Positions 25,760 through 34,472 are shown, counted from the stretch's first letter. The stretch is DNA of 64,000 nt from Actinokineospora alba (GCF_004362515.1 NZ_SNXU01000001.1:3782001-3846000); one strand, 5' to 3'. The notes: generated by a model from the sequence alone, not told the origin. Numbers and translations are program-made.

Positions 25760-25844
25760 GGTGCAACTCCTGAAAGTGTGTGTGGGGCGACCGGCGGCGA
25801 CACCGGAGCGCTGAGCGCGCCGGCGGCGGGTCGGGGAAGTGGGA

Positions 25845-26381
25845 TCAGGCAGCGGTCGCGGGCGGACCGCGGGTGACCACGGTGTGCAAGAGCAGCGCCG
25901 TACGCGCGGGAAGTCCTGTCTCCAGGAACGCGGGTCGTAGACCGGCGTCCGGACAGAGAACCGGCGCGGCGACGAACAGACTCCGGACGAGCCTGCGCAC
26001 CCCGGCCCACACCCGTCGCTCGCCCTGGCGGATCCACCACGCCAGCAGCACCGTGGCGACAAGGTGCGCGGCGAGCATCCCGAGCCCGGACACACCGAAC
26101 TCGGTCGACAGGTGCGTCAGGTGCGAGTCGGCCGCCACGGTCAACGTCACGTGGGTGCCGAGCTGTCCGAGGGCGAGCAGCGCGGCGATCGCGGGAAGAC
26201 CCCGCTCGCGCGCGGTCATCAGCCAGCACGGCAGCAGGAGCAGGGCGGCCGCGACGGCGATCGCCGAACCCGTCCAGGTGCCCCCACCGACCACGTGCCC
26301 CGCCGTGCCTGCCAGCAGGGCGGCGACGAGCGAGGTCGCGGTGCGCCTACCGCGCGCCGGAACCCGCCTGCTGTCAGCCAC
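25845..26381 (-). CDS. Small polytopic membrane protein upstream of the PepSY gene
   Basis: This 178-residue protein has about four hydrophobic segments (SLVAALLAGTAGHVVGGG, AIAVAAALLLLPCWLM, AIAALLALGQLGTHVTL, MLAAHLVATVLLAWWI) with scattered histidines, and a C-terminal tail ending in RGPP. I recall similar proteins near PepSY or copper/heme genes in actinobacteria but cannot name the family. GTG 26381 is the start. It lies 85 bp upstream of the PepSY gene on the same strand, so the two may be cotranscribed. Confidence 0.65.
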   Translation of the reverse strand: MADSRRVPARGRRTATSLVAALLAGTAGHVVGGGTWTGSAIAVAAALLLLPCWLMTARERGLPAIAALLALGQLGTHVTLTVAADSHLTHLSTEFGVSGLGMLAAHLVATVLLAWWIRQGERRVWAGVRRLVRSLFVAAPVLCPDAGLRPAFLETGLPARTALLLHTVVTRGPPATAA

Positions 26382-26458
26382 GACCTGTCGCCCCCCCCGT
26401 CCTCTGTCTCGTCGAGGTTAGCGAGTCCGAGCGCTCCGACCACGCGCTGCGAGGACAA

Positions 26459-26490
26459 GTTCACGGGACGTCAACAAGTACCGGTTCGCC
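26459..26490 (+). promoter_or_regulatory. Possible PHO-box-like repeats upstream of the second phoD
   Basis: GTTCACG (26459) and GTCAACA (26470) are spaced exactly 11 bp, and a further GTTCGCC occurs at 26484. Actinobacterial PhoP boxes are 11-bp direct repeats of a GTTCACC-like unit upstream of phosphatase genes. The match is partial and the third unit is out of phase, so this is tentative. Confidence 0.3.
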
Positions 26491-26588
26491 GTCAAGCCCG
26501 TAAGGGGGTGCGTTCCAATGGACAGCTATCCGATGAACAGTTCGCGCGAAGCCTTGGGCCGTTCGCGCGCGCGTCCTAAGAACGATCT

Positions 26589-28097
26589 ATGACCCGACTG
26601 CAACGACGGACCTTCCTCATCGGCGGTCTCGCAAGCGCCGGTGCCACCATCCTCACCGCCAGCTCGGCGAGCGCCGCGCTGTACCCCTTCACCCTCGGCG
26701 TCGCCTCCGGCGAGCCCAACGCCGACGGCTTCGTCTTATGGACCCGGCTCGCGCCCAGCCCGCTCAACGCCGACGGCCTCGGCGGCATGTCCAGCGCCAA
26801 CGTCGCCGTGGAGTGGCAGGTCTCCACCGACCAGTACTTCACGACTCTCGCCGCGAGCGGCACCTTCACCGCGACCCAGGCCTGGGGCCACAGCGTCCAC
26901 GTCGAACTGACCGGACTGCTGCCCGGCCGCGAGTACTGGTACCGCTTCCGCGCCATGGGCCACATCTCGCCGGTCGGCCGCGCCCGCACCGCGCCCGCCG
27001 TCGGGACCAGCCCGTCGATGAAGATGCTCTTCGCGTCCTGCTCGCACTACGAAGCGGGCTACTTCACCGCGTACCGCAGGATGGCCGAGGAGAACCCCGA
27101 CCTGATCCTGCACCTCGGCGACTACATCTACGAGGGCGGCGCGGGCAGCGGTGTGCGCACCCACCAGCCGTCGACCGAGATCAGCACCCTGGCGACCTAC
27201 CGTGTGCGGCACGCGCTCTACAAGCGCGACCCAGACCTGCAGGCCGCGCACGCCGCCGCGCCGTGGCTGGTCGTGTGGGACGACCACGAGGTCGAGAACA
27301 ACTACGCCAACCTGATCCGCAACGACACCTCGCCCGCCGGCGACTTCACCGCCCGCCGGGCCGCGGCCTACAAGGCCTACTACGAGCACATGCCGCTGCG
27401 GGCCGCGCAGGCTCCGTCGGGGGCGAACCTGCAGCTCTACCGTCGGGTGCGCTGGGGAAGCCTGGCCACGTTCCACATGCTCGACACCCGCCAGTACCGC
27501 GACGACCAGGCCTGCGGCGACGGCACCAAGCTCTGCCCGGCCGCCGACGACCCGGCCCGCACGCTGACCGGCGCGACCCAGGAATCGTGGCTGCTCAACG
27601 GATTGGGCCAGAAGCTGGGCACCTGGGACCTCCTCGGCCAGCAGGTCTTCTTCGCCCAGAAGCTCGCCGCGGCGGACGGGTCGAAGAGCATGGACTCGTG
27701 GGACGGCTACACGGCGAACCGTGGTCGTATCCAGAACGGCTGGGACGCGCAGGGCAACACCAGCACCGTCGTCCTCACCGGCGATGTGCACCGCTCGTGG
27801 GCGAGCAACCTCATGCAGAACTACGGCACCCAGAACCGGATCATCGGCACCGAGCTGGTCACCACATCGATCACCTCCGGCGGCGACGGCAACGCGACCG
27901 ACAACGGCCTGTCGAGCCTCAACCCGCACGTGAAGTTCTACAAGAACCTGCGTGGCTACGTCCGCACGGTCACCACGCCGACGCAGATGACCGTGGACTT
28001 CCGCGCACTCGACCGGGTGACCGTGCGCGACTACCCGGTCAAGACCATCCAGAGCTACGTGATCCAGGCGGGCAACCCCGGCCTGCAGACGCCGTGA
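26589..28097 (+). CDS. PhoD-type alkaline phosphatase (second copy)
   Basis: This 502-residue secreted enzyme has a Tat signal (MTRLQRRTFLIGGLASAG) cleaved near SSASAALY. The N-terminal beta domain (TLGVASGEPNADGFVLWTRL) is followed by the PhoD core with metal motifs HLGDYIYEG, VWDDHEVENNY and VVLTGDVHRSW. Compared with the copy at 20474 it keeps the HLGDYIYEG form of classical PhoD. It is followed 11 bp later by a secreted repeat protein, likely on the same transcript. Confidence 0.94.
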   Translation: MTRLQRRTFLIGGLASAGATILTASSASAALYPFTLGVASGEPNADGFVLWTRLAPSPLNADGLGGMSSANVAVEWQVSTDQYFTTLAASGTFTATQAWGHSVHVELTGLLPGREYWYRFRAMGHISPVGRARTAPAVGTSPSMKMLFASCSHYEAGYFTAYRRMAEENPDLILHLGDYIYEGGAGSGVRTHQPSTEISTLATYRVRHALYKRDPDLQAAHAAAPWLVVWDDHEVENNYANLIRNDTSPAGDFTARRAAAYKAYYEHMPLRAAQAPSGANLQLYRRVRWGSLATFHMLDTRQYRDDQACGDGTKLCPAADDPARTLTGATQESWLLNGLGQKLGTWDLLGQQVFFAQKLAAADGSKSMDSWDGYTANRGRIQNGWDAQGNTSTVVLTGDVHRSWASNLMQNYGTQNRIIGTELVTTSITSGGDGNATDNGLSSLNPHVKFYKNLRGYVRTVTTPTQMTVDFRALDRVTVRDYPVKTIQSYVIQAGNPGLQTP

Positions 28098-28108
28098 AGG
28101 GCAGAACC

Positions 28109-29317
28109 ATGCGCACCTCTCTGACGATCACCGCGCTGGCGCTGGCCGGAACCCTTGCGGGCACAGGCATCGCGCACGCCGACGGCACGCTCACGTGGAC
28201 CGTCGCGAACAGCGTGGCCACCGGCGACCAGGACAACGCCTCGGTCGCTTCCGTCCGCACCGGGTACACCGCCGTCGTCTGGGAAGACGACCGCGACTCC
28301 ACCAACCCGACAGACAACCTGCACAGCGAGATCTTCCTGCGGCTCTACCGCGACGGTGTCTCTCTCTACGAGAAGAAGCTCTCGGCGGTGGGCACCGGGA
28401 ACTGGCGGCACCTCCAGCCCGATGTCGCGCTGCACGAGGACGGCAGCGCTGTCGTGGTCTGGGCCGACGACACCGACGGGAACGGGTACTACCAAATCGC
28501 CGTGCGCGCGGTGAACACCGCGGGCACCGTCACTGGGTCCGCCACCGCGAACGGCTCCTCGGCGGGACAGCAGACGTACCCGACCGTGGCCGCCGACCCG
28601 GACGGCCCGGGGTTCGCGGTCGCGTTCGAGGACAAGCAGAGCACCACCGCGCCGACCGTGCGGGTCTCCGGGTTCGCGTCCATCACCTCGAAGACCTATG
28701 AGGTGCAAGCGCACGCCACGGGCGGCACCCACCAGCGTCCCGATATCGCGATGGGCGCGGCGCAGAACGCGATCGTGGTGTGGGACGAGGACGGCGATGC
28801 GAACGCGACGTTCAACGTCGCCCGCAAGAGCTTCACCTCATCGGGTGCGGTCAAGCTCGCCCAGGCGGTGGTCAACGTGAACGCGGGCGGACAGCAGCGG
28901 CACCCGTCCGTGGCGGCGAACTTCAACGGCGACTTCGTCGTCGGCTGGGAGACCGACCACACGGGCGTCCCGCAGGTCGGCGTCCGGTCGTTCTCGGCCA
29001 CCGGCACGGCAGGCTCGGCCGCCGACACGCTGGTCCCCGGTGCCGACCCCCAGGTCGGCATCGACGACCAGCGCGCCGCTGTCGTCAACTGGTCTGAGAC
29101 CACGGACGTGTACGCCCAGGGCCTCAACCCCGACGGGTCCATTACCGGGCGGCTGCCCCGCCAGCGGCTCAACACGACCGTCACCGGGCGGCAGGACGAG
29201 CCCGCGGTGGCGGTCGACCCGTGGGGACTGATCACCCTGGCGTACACCGATGACAACGACGGCAACGGTTTCGACCAGGTCTACCTCGGCACCGGACTGA
29301 TCAACAGCACCTGGTGA
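28109..29317 (+). CDS. Secreted beta-propeller-like repeat protein
   Basis: This 402-residue protein has a Sec signal (RTSLTITALALAGTLAGTGI, cleaved near AHADG). The mature part is built from about six repeats of 50-60 residues with the pattern P-x-V-A-x(n)-G-x-x-V/A-V-V-W-x-D/E-D-x-D (VVWEDDRD, VVWADDTDGNGYYQ, IVVWDEDGDAN, VVGWETDHTG, TLAYTDDNDGNG). This suggests a propeller, possibly binding calcium through the Asp-rich turns. ATG 28109 lies 11 bp after the phoD stop. The pairing suggests a role beside the phosphatase on the cell surface or in the medium; no enzymatic motif is visible. Confidence 0.75.
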   Translation: MRTSLTITALALAGTLAGTGIAHADGTLTWTVANSVATGDQDNASVASVRTGYTAVVWEDDRDSTNPTDNLHSEIFLRLYRDGVSLYEKKLSAVGTGNWRHLQPDVALHEDGSAVVVWADDTDGNGYYQIAVRAVNTAGTVTGSATANGSSAGQQTYPTVAADPDGPGFAVAFEDKQSTTAPTVRVSGFASITSKTYEVQAHATGGTHQRPDIAMGAAQNAIVVWDEDGDANATFNVARKSFTSSGAVKLAQAVVNVNAGGQQRHPSVAANFNGDFVVGWETDHTGVPQVGVRSFSATGTAGSAADTLVPGADPQVGIDDQRAAVVNWSETTDVYAQGLNPDGSITGRLPRQRLNTTVTGRQDEPAVAVDPWGLITLAYTDDNDGNGFDQVYLGTGLINSTW

Positions 29318-29321
29318 GGCG

Positions 29322-29350
29322 GGTGGCCCGGCCTCCCCGGCCGGGCCACC
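29322..29350. terminator. Bidirectional hairpin between convergent genes
   Basis: A perfect 12-bp stem (GGTGGCCCGGCC with GGCCGGGCCACC) and a 5-nt loop fill the gap between the secreted repeat-protein gene and the convergent secreted-protein gene. Confidence 0.7.
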
Positions 29351-29354
29351 TCCG

Positions 29355-29903
29355 CTACAGGAACCGCGAGACGTTGTCCGCGAACCGCTGCCACACCGCG
29401 CGCGCCGCGCCACCTGACACCGTGAGCGACGCCGAGAGTGTCCACGGCCCCCAGGCCTCGACGTCGAGTTCGTAGCCGTAGCGGCCGTACTGGAAGCGGA
29501 AAGTGATGTACCGGTCGGCGCCCTCGGTGTGCCCTGGCATCGACCGGAACGTCCAGCTCGTCGGGGTCCGGTCGACCACCATCACCGGGTTCGTCGTCCC
29601 GAACAGGGGGAAGCCCGGCACCGAGTACAGCTCGCAGCGCTGGCCGACCTGCGGGAGGTACGTGCAGTTGCTGTCGAAGGGGAAGTACGCGGTCAGCCGG
29701 CTCGCGACCGTCGAGGTCAGGTGCTCGGGGTTGTAGGCGGTCTCCACCCACAGGTCGTATCTGTAGTGGTACGACAGGTCCGTGGGGTCGGCTTGCTCGG
29801 CGGACGCGGGGGCGGCGCTCACCCCGGCGAACAGGGCCACGACGAGGGCGACGATCGAGACGATACGTCGGGTAATCAACTTTGCACTCTCCGTTCGGTC
29901 CAT
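29355..29903 (-). CDS. Small secreted protein of unknown function
   Basis: This 182-residue protein has a Sec signal ([20 protein letters not shown], cleaved near PASAEQ). The mature part (about 145 residues) is rich in aromatic residues and predicted beta ([32 protein letters not shown]) and holds two cysteines ([14 protein letters not shown]) about 14 apart, likely a disulfide. I do not recognise the family. ATG 29903 is chosen because it sets a normal signal peptide length. Confidence 0.7.
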   Translation of the reverse strand: MDRTESAKLITRRIVSIVALVVALFAGVSAAPASAEQADPTDLSYHYRYDLWVETAYNPEHLTSTVASRLTAYFPFDSNCTYLPQVGQRCELYSVPGFPLFGTTNPVMVVDRTPTSWTFRSMPGHTEGADRYITFRFQYGRYGYELDVEAWGPWTLSASLTVSGGAARAVWQRFADNVSRFL

Positions 29904-30022
29904 GCGCTCACCGTGGCCTGACAGGCGGGAGTGCGGCAAGTCATGCCAGCCGACCGGGTTACCCTGCTCACACGCTCGTGCGTTCGGCACGCAGCGATCC
30001 CCATGAAGGAGTACGGAAAGCC

Positions 30023-30433
30023 GTGAGTGAGCGCACCCTGGTCCTGGTCAAGCCCGACGGTGTGAGCCGTGGCCTGGTCGGCGAGGTCATCTCCCGCATC
30101 GAGCGCAAGGGCCTCACGCTGGCCGCGCTCGAACTGCGCAACGTCGAGCGCGATGTCGCCGAGCAGCACTACGCCGAGCACGACGGCAAGCCGTTCTTCG
30201 AGTCACTGCTCGAGTTCATCACCTCCGGTCCGGTCGTCGCGCTCGTCGTCGAGGGCCCCCGCGCCATCGCCGCGTTCCGCCAGTTGGCGGGCGGCACCGA
30301 CCCGGTCGAGAAGGCCACCCCGGGCACCATCCGCGGTGACTTCGGCCTGGAGGTGCAGTTCAACCTCGTGCACGGCTCGGACTCGGTCGAGTCCGCCGAG
30401 CGCGAGATCAAGCTGTGGTTCCCCAGCCTGTGA
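30023..30433 (+). CDS. ndk: Nucleoside diphosphate kinase
   Basis: This 136-residue enzyme balances nucleoside triphosphate pools by passing the gamma-phosphate through a phosphohistidine. It starts [20 protein letters not shown] and carries the active-site [16 protein letters not shown] (His about 117). The GTG at 30023 begins [11 protein letters not shown] as in homologues. In mycobacteria ndk lies between the folC/DUF4233 pair and rne; here about 14 kb separates it from folC and 9 kb from rne. A strong hairpin follows. Confidence 0.97.
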   Translation: MSERTLVLVKPDGVSRGLVGEVISRIERKGLTLAALELRNVERDVAEQHYAEHDGKPFFESLLEFITSGPVVALVVEGPRAIAAFRQLAGGTDPVEKATPGTIRGDFGLEVQFNLVHGSDSVESAEREIKLWFPSL

Positions 30434-30440
30434 TCATGGC

Positions 30441-30472
30441 GGCTGCCACCCCGTGACAGCGGGGTGGCAGCC
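30441..30472 (+). terminator. Terminator after ndk
   Basis: A perfect 12-bp stem (GGCTGCCACCCC with GGGGTGGCAGCC) and an 8-nt loop start 7 bp after the ndk stop. Confidence 0.7.
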
Positions 30473-30501
30473 GACTGGCGGCGGCCGTGCATGATGGCGG
30501 C

Positions 30502-30720
30502 GTGCAACTCAGAGAACTGGACACGCTGTTGGTGTCCCTGCTCAGCCAGGAACACCCTGAGATCTTGAGCGCCGCGGCTCTGAACAAGGAGCACTCCCGG
30601 CACAGCCGCGTCCGGGTCGAGTTCGCTTCGGGCGCGCGGGCGACCATCCAGGTCCGCACGGTCGAGGGCCCGAAGGTGCCCGGTCACAAGCCATATGAGA
30701 TCCCGGCCGAGGTGATCTGA
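30502..30720 (+). CDS. Small protein of unknown function, paralog of the next gene
   Basis: This protein of about 72 residues starts MQLRELDTLLVSLLSQEHPE (GTG 30502; an in-frame GTG at 30487 is possible). It has an N-terminal helix, then two or three strands (RVRVEFASGARATIQVRTV) and a Pro-rich tail. The layout resembles the next gene: both have a leucine-rich helix, a HPEI motif and a two-strand hairpin ending in a basic/hydrophobic strand. It overlaps the next gene by one base, so they are coupled. No known family is recognised. Confidence 0.55.
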   Translation: MQLRELDTLLVSLLSQEHPEILSAAALNKEHSRHSRVRVEFASGARATIQVRTVEGPKVPGHKPYEIPAEVI

Positions 30721-30950
30721 TGTGGCGTGATCGTTTCATCGAACATGTCCGCACGTTGCTCACCGAGTGCGGCCATCCGGAAATCGCAGGCGTCGACACC
30801 TATCGGATCGATGACTCCGTGACGGATCTGCAAATCACCTGCACCGACGGCCGGGTGATCAAACTGAACATCGTGCGCAGTTCCCCTCCGGCTGGTGACA
30901 ACTACTCGCAGCCTGAGCCGATCGTCACGAAGGCGCCGATCGACGCCTGA
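30720..30950 (+). CDS. Small protein of unknown function, paralog of the preceding gene
   Basis: This 76-residue protein starts MWRDRFIEHVRTLLTECGHP. Its VRTLLTECGHPEI aligns with VSLLSQEHPEI of the preceding gene product, and DLQITCTDGRVIKLNIVR with VRVEFASGARATIQVR, so the two look like diverged tandem duplicates. The ATG shares its A with the preceding stop (TGATG). No catalytic motif is visible. Confidence 0.6.
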   Translation: MWRDRFIEHVRTLLTECGHPEIAGVDTYRIDDSVTDLQITCTDGRVIKLNIVRSSPPAGDNYSQPEPIVTKAPIDA

Positions 30951-30969
30951 TCACCACCTGGATTCCGTC

Positions 30970-31242
30970 ATGGACAAGGCCGCGCGCAAGGCGATTCTTC
31001 GAGAGCTTCGAGAGCAGGAGCGCGCTCGCTGGTGGGCGACGCTGGGGCTGACGAGCGCGCAACTCGACGCTCTGCATGAGCACATCCTGGCCAACCTGAT
31101 CGATTGCTGCAGCGGGGAGCTCGAGTTGTCGGAGCAGTGGGCGAACCAGGTGGGTGTCGACTGGTCCAGGCTTGAGCAGGCCCTGATGGAACTCGGCGGG
31201 TACTGCGACTGCGAGGTCGAGGCGAACGTCTGCCCGGACTAA
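30970..31242 (+). CDS. DUF2695 family protein
   Basis: This 90-residue soluble protein has a basic N-terminal helix (DKAARKAILRELREQERARW) and ends in ALMELGGYCDCEVEANV, the GGYCDCEV signature I associate with DUF2695. The two conserved cysteines could bind a metal. It starts 19 bp after the preceding small gene and probably belongs to the same transcript. Its function is unknown. Confidence 0.75.
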   Translation: MDKAARKAILRELREQERARWWATLGLTSAQLDALHEHILANLIDCCSGELELSEQWANQVGVDWSRLEQALMELGGYCDCEVEANVCPD

Positions 31243-31283
31243 ATCCCTCGAAACTGTCGGACCCCACGTCTAGGGTTCGGCGA

Positions 31284-32216
31284 GTGGGTGGGAATGGCGC
31301 GCTGGTGCGCGCGGATGGGCTGACCAAGCGCTTCGGGGAGTTCGAGGCGGTCCGGGGCATCGACCTCGACGTGCGGCCGGGGGAGGCGTTCGGCTTCCTC
31401 GGGCCCAACGGCGCGGGCAAGTCCTCGACGATGCGGATGATCTCCTGCGTGTCCCCGCGCAGCGGCGGTGAGCTGACCGTCCTCGGCATGGACCCCGACC
31501 GGCAGGGACCGCAGATCCGCGCCCGCCTGGGCGTGGTGCCGCAGCTCGACAATCTCGACAACGACCTCTCGGTCCGGCAGAACCTGCACATCTACGGCCG
31601 CTATTTCGGCCTCGGTAAAGCACATCTGCGCGAGAAGGCCGCAGAACTCCTCGATTTCGCGCAGCTCACCGAGCGCGCCGACGACCCGGTTGAGCCGCTC
31701 TCCGGCGGCATGAAGCGGCGCCTGACCATCGCGCGCTCGCTGATCAACGATCCCGAGCTGCTGCTGCTCGACGAACCCACCACCGGGCTCGACCCGCAGG
31801 CGCGGCATCTGTTGTGGGACAAGCTGTTCCGGCTCAAGCAGGACGGCGTGACGCTGATCGTCACCACGCACTACATGGATGAGGCAGAGCAACTTTGCGA
31901 CCGTCTCGTCGTCATGGACAACGGCCGGATCGCCGCCGAGGGCAGCCCCGGGGAGCTGATCGCCAAGCACTCCACCCGCGAGGTCCTGGAACTGCGCTTC
32001 GCCCCGGGGACGCAGCAGGACGTCGAGCCGCTCGTCACCGACCTCGCCGACCGCGTCGAAGTCCTGCCCGACCGTCTGCTGCTCTACACCGCCGACGGCG
32101 AGGCGGCCCTGGCCGCGGCGCACTCGCGCGGTGTCCAACCGGTGTCGAGCCTCGTCCGCCGCAGCACGCTGGAGGACGTCTTCCTCCGCCTCACCGGCCG
32201 GACGCTGGTGGACTGA
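31284..32216 (+). CDS. ABC-2 exporter ATPase, NodI/DrrA type
   Basis: This 310-residue ATPase has Walker A GPNGAGKSS, Q-loop VVPQLDNLDNDLSVRQNL (the QLDNLD form typical of NodI-like lipooligosaccharide or drug exporters), signature LSGGMKRRL, Walker B LLLLDEPTTGLD and the H-loop VTTHYMDEAE. A C-terminal extension of about 70 residues follows, ending STLEDVFLRLTGR as in DrrA. Two permease genes follow, the first overlapping by one base. Start is GTG 31284. It drives export across the membrane; the substrate is unknown. Confidence 0.92.
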   Translation: MGGNGALVRADGLTKRFGEFEAVRGIDLDVRPGEAFGFLGPNGAGKSSTMRMISCVSPRSGGELTVLGMDPDRQGPQIRARLGVVPQLDNLDNDLSVRQNLHIYGRYFGLGKAHLREKAAELLDFAQLTERADDPVEPLSGGMKRRLTIARSLINDPELLLLDEPTTGLDPQARHLLWDKLFRLKQDGVTLIVTTHYMDEAEQLCDRLVVMDNGRIAAEGSPGELIAKHSTREVLELRFAPGTQQDVEPLVTDLADRVEVLPDRLLLYTADGEAALAAAHSRGVQPVSSLVRRSTLEDVFLRLTGRTLVD

Positions 32217-33031
32217 TGACCTCCGTCCTCGCCCGGCCCGCCACCGGCCGCGTCCTGAGCCCGACCCGCGCGTCGCTGCTCGTCGTCGACGGCCTGTGGA
32301 CCTGGTACCGCCGCAACTGGCGGGCCTCGGTCACCTCCGGCTTCCTTCAGCCCGTGCTCTACCTGGTCGCCCTCGGGTTCGGCTTCGGCTCGCAGGTGAC
32401 GGCGAGCCCGACGACCCTGGGCCTGCCGTACGTGCAGTACCTGGCGCCCGCGCTGCTCGTCGCGTCCCTGATGCAGGTCGCCGCGTTCGAGTCGACCTAC
32501 CCGATCCTGTCGGCGTTCCGCTGGCAGCGCAGCTACCTCGCGATCGCGGCGACGCCGATCACCCCGAGCCAGGTCCTCGCGGGCCAACTCGGCTGGATCG
32601 CGGTTCGCCTGAGCTTTACCGCCGTCGCGTTCACGCTGGTCGCGGCCGTGCTGGGGGCGATCACCGGGCCCGGAATCATCCTGTCGATCCTGATCAGCGT
32701 GCTGACCGGGATGGCGATGAGCGCGCCGATCGTGGCGTACTCCGCGACCCTCGAGAACGAGGGCCAAGGGTTCAACGTCGTGTTCCGGTTCATCATCATC
32801 CCGATGACGCTGTTCGCGGGCACGTTCTTCCCGGTCGACCAGTTACCCGGCTGGGTCCAGCCGCTGGTGTGGATCACCCCGCTCTGGCACGGCACCGAAC
32901 TCTCCCGCGACGCCGCGTTCGCCACCCTGGAGCTGTGGCCCACGCTCGGCCACCTCACCTACCTGACAGCGATGGTCGCCGTCGGCGCGTACCTCGGTCG
33001 GCGCGTGTTCATCCGAAGGCTGGCGGTGTAG
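32216..33031 (+). CDS. ABC-2 exporter permease (first)
   Basis: This 271-residue permease has six predicted membrane helices and an N-terminal amphipathic segment (LWTWYRRNWRASVTSGFLQP). The LYLVALGFGFGSQV motif and the C-terminal FAGTFFPVDQLPGWVQPLVW signature are typical of ABC2_membrane/NodJ proteins. The ATG shares one base with the ATPase stop. It pairs with the second permease, so the exporter is probably a heterodimer. Confidence 0.9.
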   Translation: MTSVLARPATGRVLSPTRASLLVVDGLWTWYRRNWRASVTSGFLQPVLYLVALGFGFGSQVTASPTTLGLPYVQYLAPALLVASLMQVAAFESTYPILSAFRWQRSYLAIAATPITPSQVLAGQLGWIAVRLSFTAVAFTLVAAVLGAITGPGIILSILISVLTGMAMSAPIVAYSATLENEGQGFNVVFRFIIIPMTLFAGTFFPVDQLPGWVQPLVWITPLWHGTELSRDAAFATLELWPTLGHLTYLTAMVAVGAYLGRRVFIRRLAV

Positions 33032-33868
33032 ATGACTCAGACCATCATGCGTCCCGAGGCCGAGCCCGCGGGCTTGATGTTCCGCATGCTGCCCACGGGG
33101 ATGTACGCGGGCCGGTCGTCGGTCCTCGTCGAACGGTCCTACCTGGTCAACAAGCGGGCCTGGCTGATCATCTTCTCGGGGTTCTTCGAGACCCTGTTCT
33201 TCCTGTTCGGTCTGGGTTTCGGCTTCGGCAGGATGGTGGGGGAGGTCGCGGGCCCCGGCGGCACCCCGATCAGCTACGTCGCCTTCATCGCCCCGGCGCT
33301 GCTCGCCGCGTCCGCCATGAACGGCTCGGTCTACGACGCCACTTTCAACATCTTCTTCAAGTTCAAATACAGCCGCCTCTACGACGCCATGCTGGCGACG
33401 CCACTGGGCCCGCTGGACATCGCGATCGGCGAGATCACCTGGGCCCTGATCCGCGGCGCCCTCTACGCGGGCGGCTTCCTCGCGGTGATGCTGGGCATGG
33501 GCCTGCTGACGTCCCCCTGGGCCTTGCTGGCCCTGCCCGCCGCGATCCTGATCTCGTTCGGCTTCGCCGCGGTGGGGATGGCGTGCACGACGTTCATGCG
33601 GTCCTGGCAGGACTTCGACTACGTGCAGCTCGCGCTCATGCCGATGTTCCTGTTCTCGTCGACGTTCTTCCCACTCAGCGTCTACCCGGAGCCACTGCAG
33701 GTCGCCATCAAGTGCTTCCCGCTCTACCACGCGATCGAGATCATGCGGGGCTTGTGCACGGGCTTCGTGGACCCGTCGATGCTCGGCCACCTCGCATACT
33801 TCGCCGCCATGGTCGCCATCGGCATCACCATCTCCGCCAAACGGCTCGGCAAACTCCTGCTCTCCTGA
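33032..33868 (+). CDS. ABC-2 exporter permease (second)
   Basis: This 278-residue permease starts immediately after the first permease stop. It has the same layout (ERSYLVNKRAWLIIFSGFFE, LFFLFGLGFGFGRMV, then FSSTFFPLSVYPEPLQVAI) and six membrane helices, and it is a diverged paralog of the preceding gene product. The first ~20 residues are an extra cytosolic extension. The three genes form a complete exporter of the NodIJ/daunorubicin type. Confidence 0.9.
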   Translation: MTQTIMRPEAEPAGLMFRMLPTGMYAGRSSVLVERSYLVNKRAWLIIFSGFFETLFFLFGLGFGFGRMVGEVAGPGGTPISYVAFIAPALLAASAMNGSVYDATFNIFFKFKYSRLYDAMLATPLGPLDIAIGEITWALIRGALYAGGFLAVMLGMGLLTSPWALLALPAAILISFGFAAVGMACTTFMRSWQDFDYVQLALMPMFLFSSTFFPLSVYPEPLQVAIKCFPLYHAIEIMRGLCTGFVDPSMLGHLAYFAAMVAIGITISAKRLGKLLLS

Positions 33869-33887
33869 TCGCACCTACGCTGGTCGG

Positions 33888-34472
33888 GTGCCCACCGCCG
33901 CGCTGCGCCGCGCATTGACCGAACCCGGCCCGCGACCGCTACCCGACCGCGCCGCCGACCTGTTGACCACGCTGGACGCTCCACCCCGGCTCGCCGCGCA
34001 CCTGCGGGCCGTGCACGACGTGGCCGTGCAGCTAGTCGACTGGGTGGCGCTACATCACCCCACCGTCGAGGTCGATCGCGAAGCCGCCCTCTTCGGCGCC
34101 GCCACCCACGACATCGGCAAGACCCTCCACCCCGACGAGCTGTCCGGCCCCGGCTCCGCCCACGAGCAGGCGGGCTACGAGTTGCTCCGCGCCCACGGCG
34201 TCGACGAGCGGCTCGCCCGCTTCGCCCGCGACCACGCCTCCTGGACCGGCCCGCACATCGGCTTCGACGACCTGCTGGTCAGCCTGGCGGACAAGGTCTG
34301 GAAGGCCAAACGCGTCCCCGACCTGGAGCAACGCGTGGTCGACCACCTCGCGGCCGCCGCCGGGCAGCAGCCGTGGGAGGCGTTCCTGGCACTCGACGAC
34401 TTCCTCGACACGCTCGCCGCCGATGCCGACAGCAGGCTGGCCTACCAGGCGAGCCACCCCATCGCCGTCTGA
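33888..34472 (+). CDS. HD-domain phosphohydrolase-like protein
   Basis: This 194-residue soluble protein has HD-superfamily metal motifs: the first His in LRAVHDVAVQLVD, the HD pair in GAATHDIGKTLHP, a His in RFARDHASW, and a final Asp in LLVSLADKVWKAKR. It is probably a small metal-dependent phosphohydrolase with a nucleotide substrate. It starts at GTG 33888, 19 bp after the exporter operon and 30 bp before the radical SAM gene, so it may be part of a longer transcript. Confidence 0.82.
   Translation: MPTAALRRALTEPGPRPLPDRAADLLTTLDAPPRLAAHLRAVHDVAVQLVDWVALHHPTVEVDREAALFGAATHDIGKTLHPDELSGPGSAHEQAGYELLRAHGVDERLARFARDHASWTGPHIGFDDLLVSLADKVWKAKRVPDLEQRVVDHLAAAAGQQPWEAFLALDDFLDTLAADADSRLAYQASHPIAV

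Noticed and set aside
26736..27929. Open frame antisense to the second phoD
   Set aside because: No recognisable motif; the sense strand encodes a complete Tat-exported PhoD.
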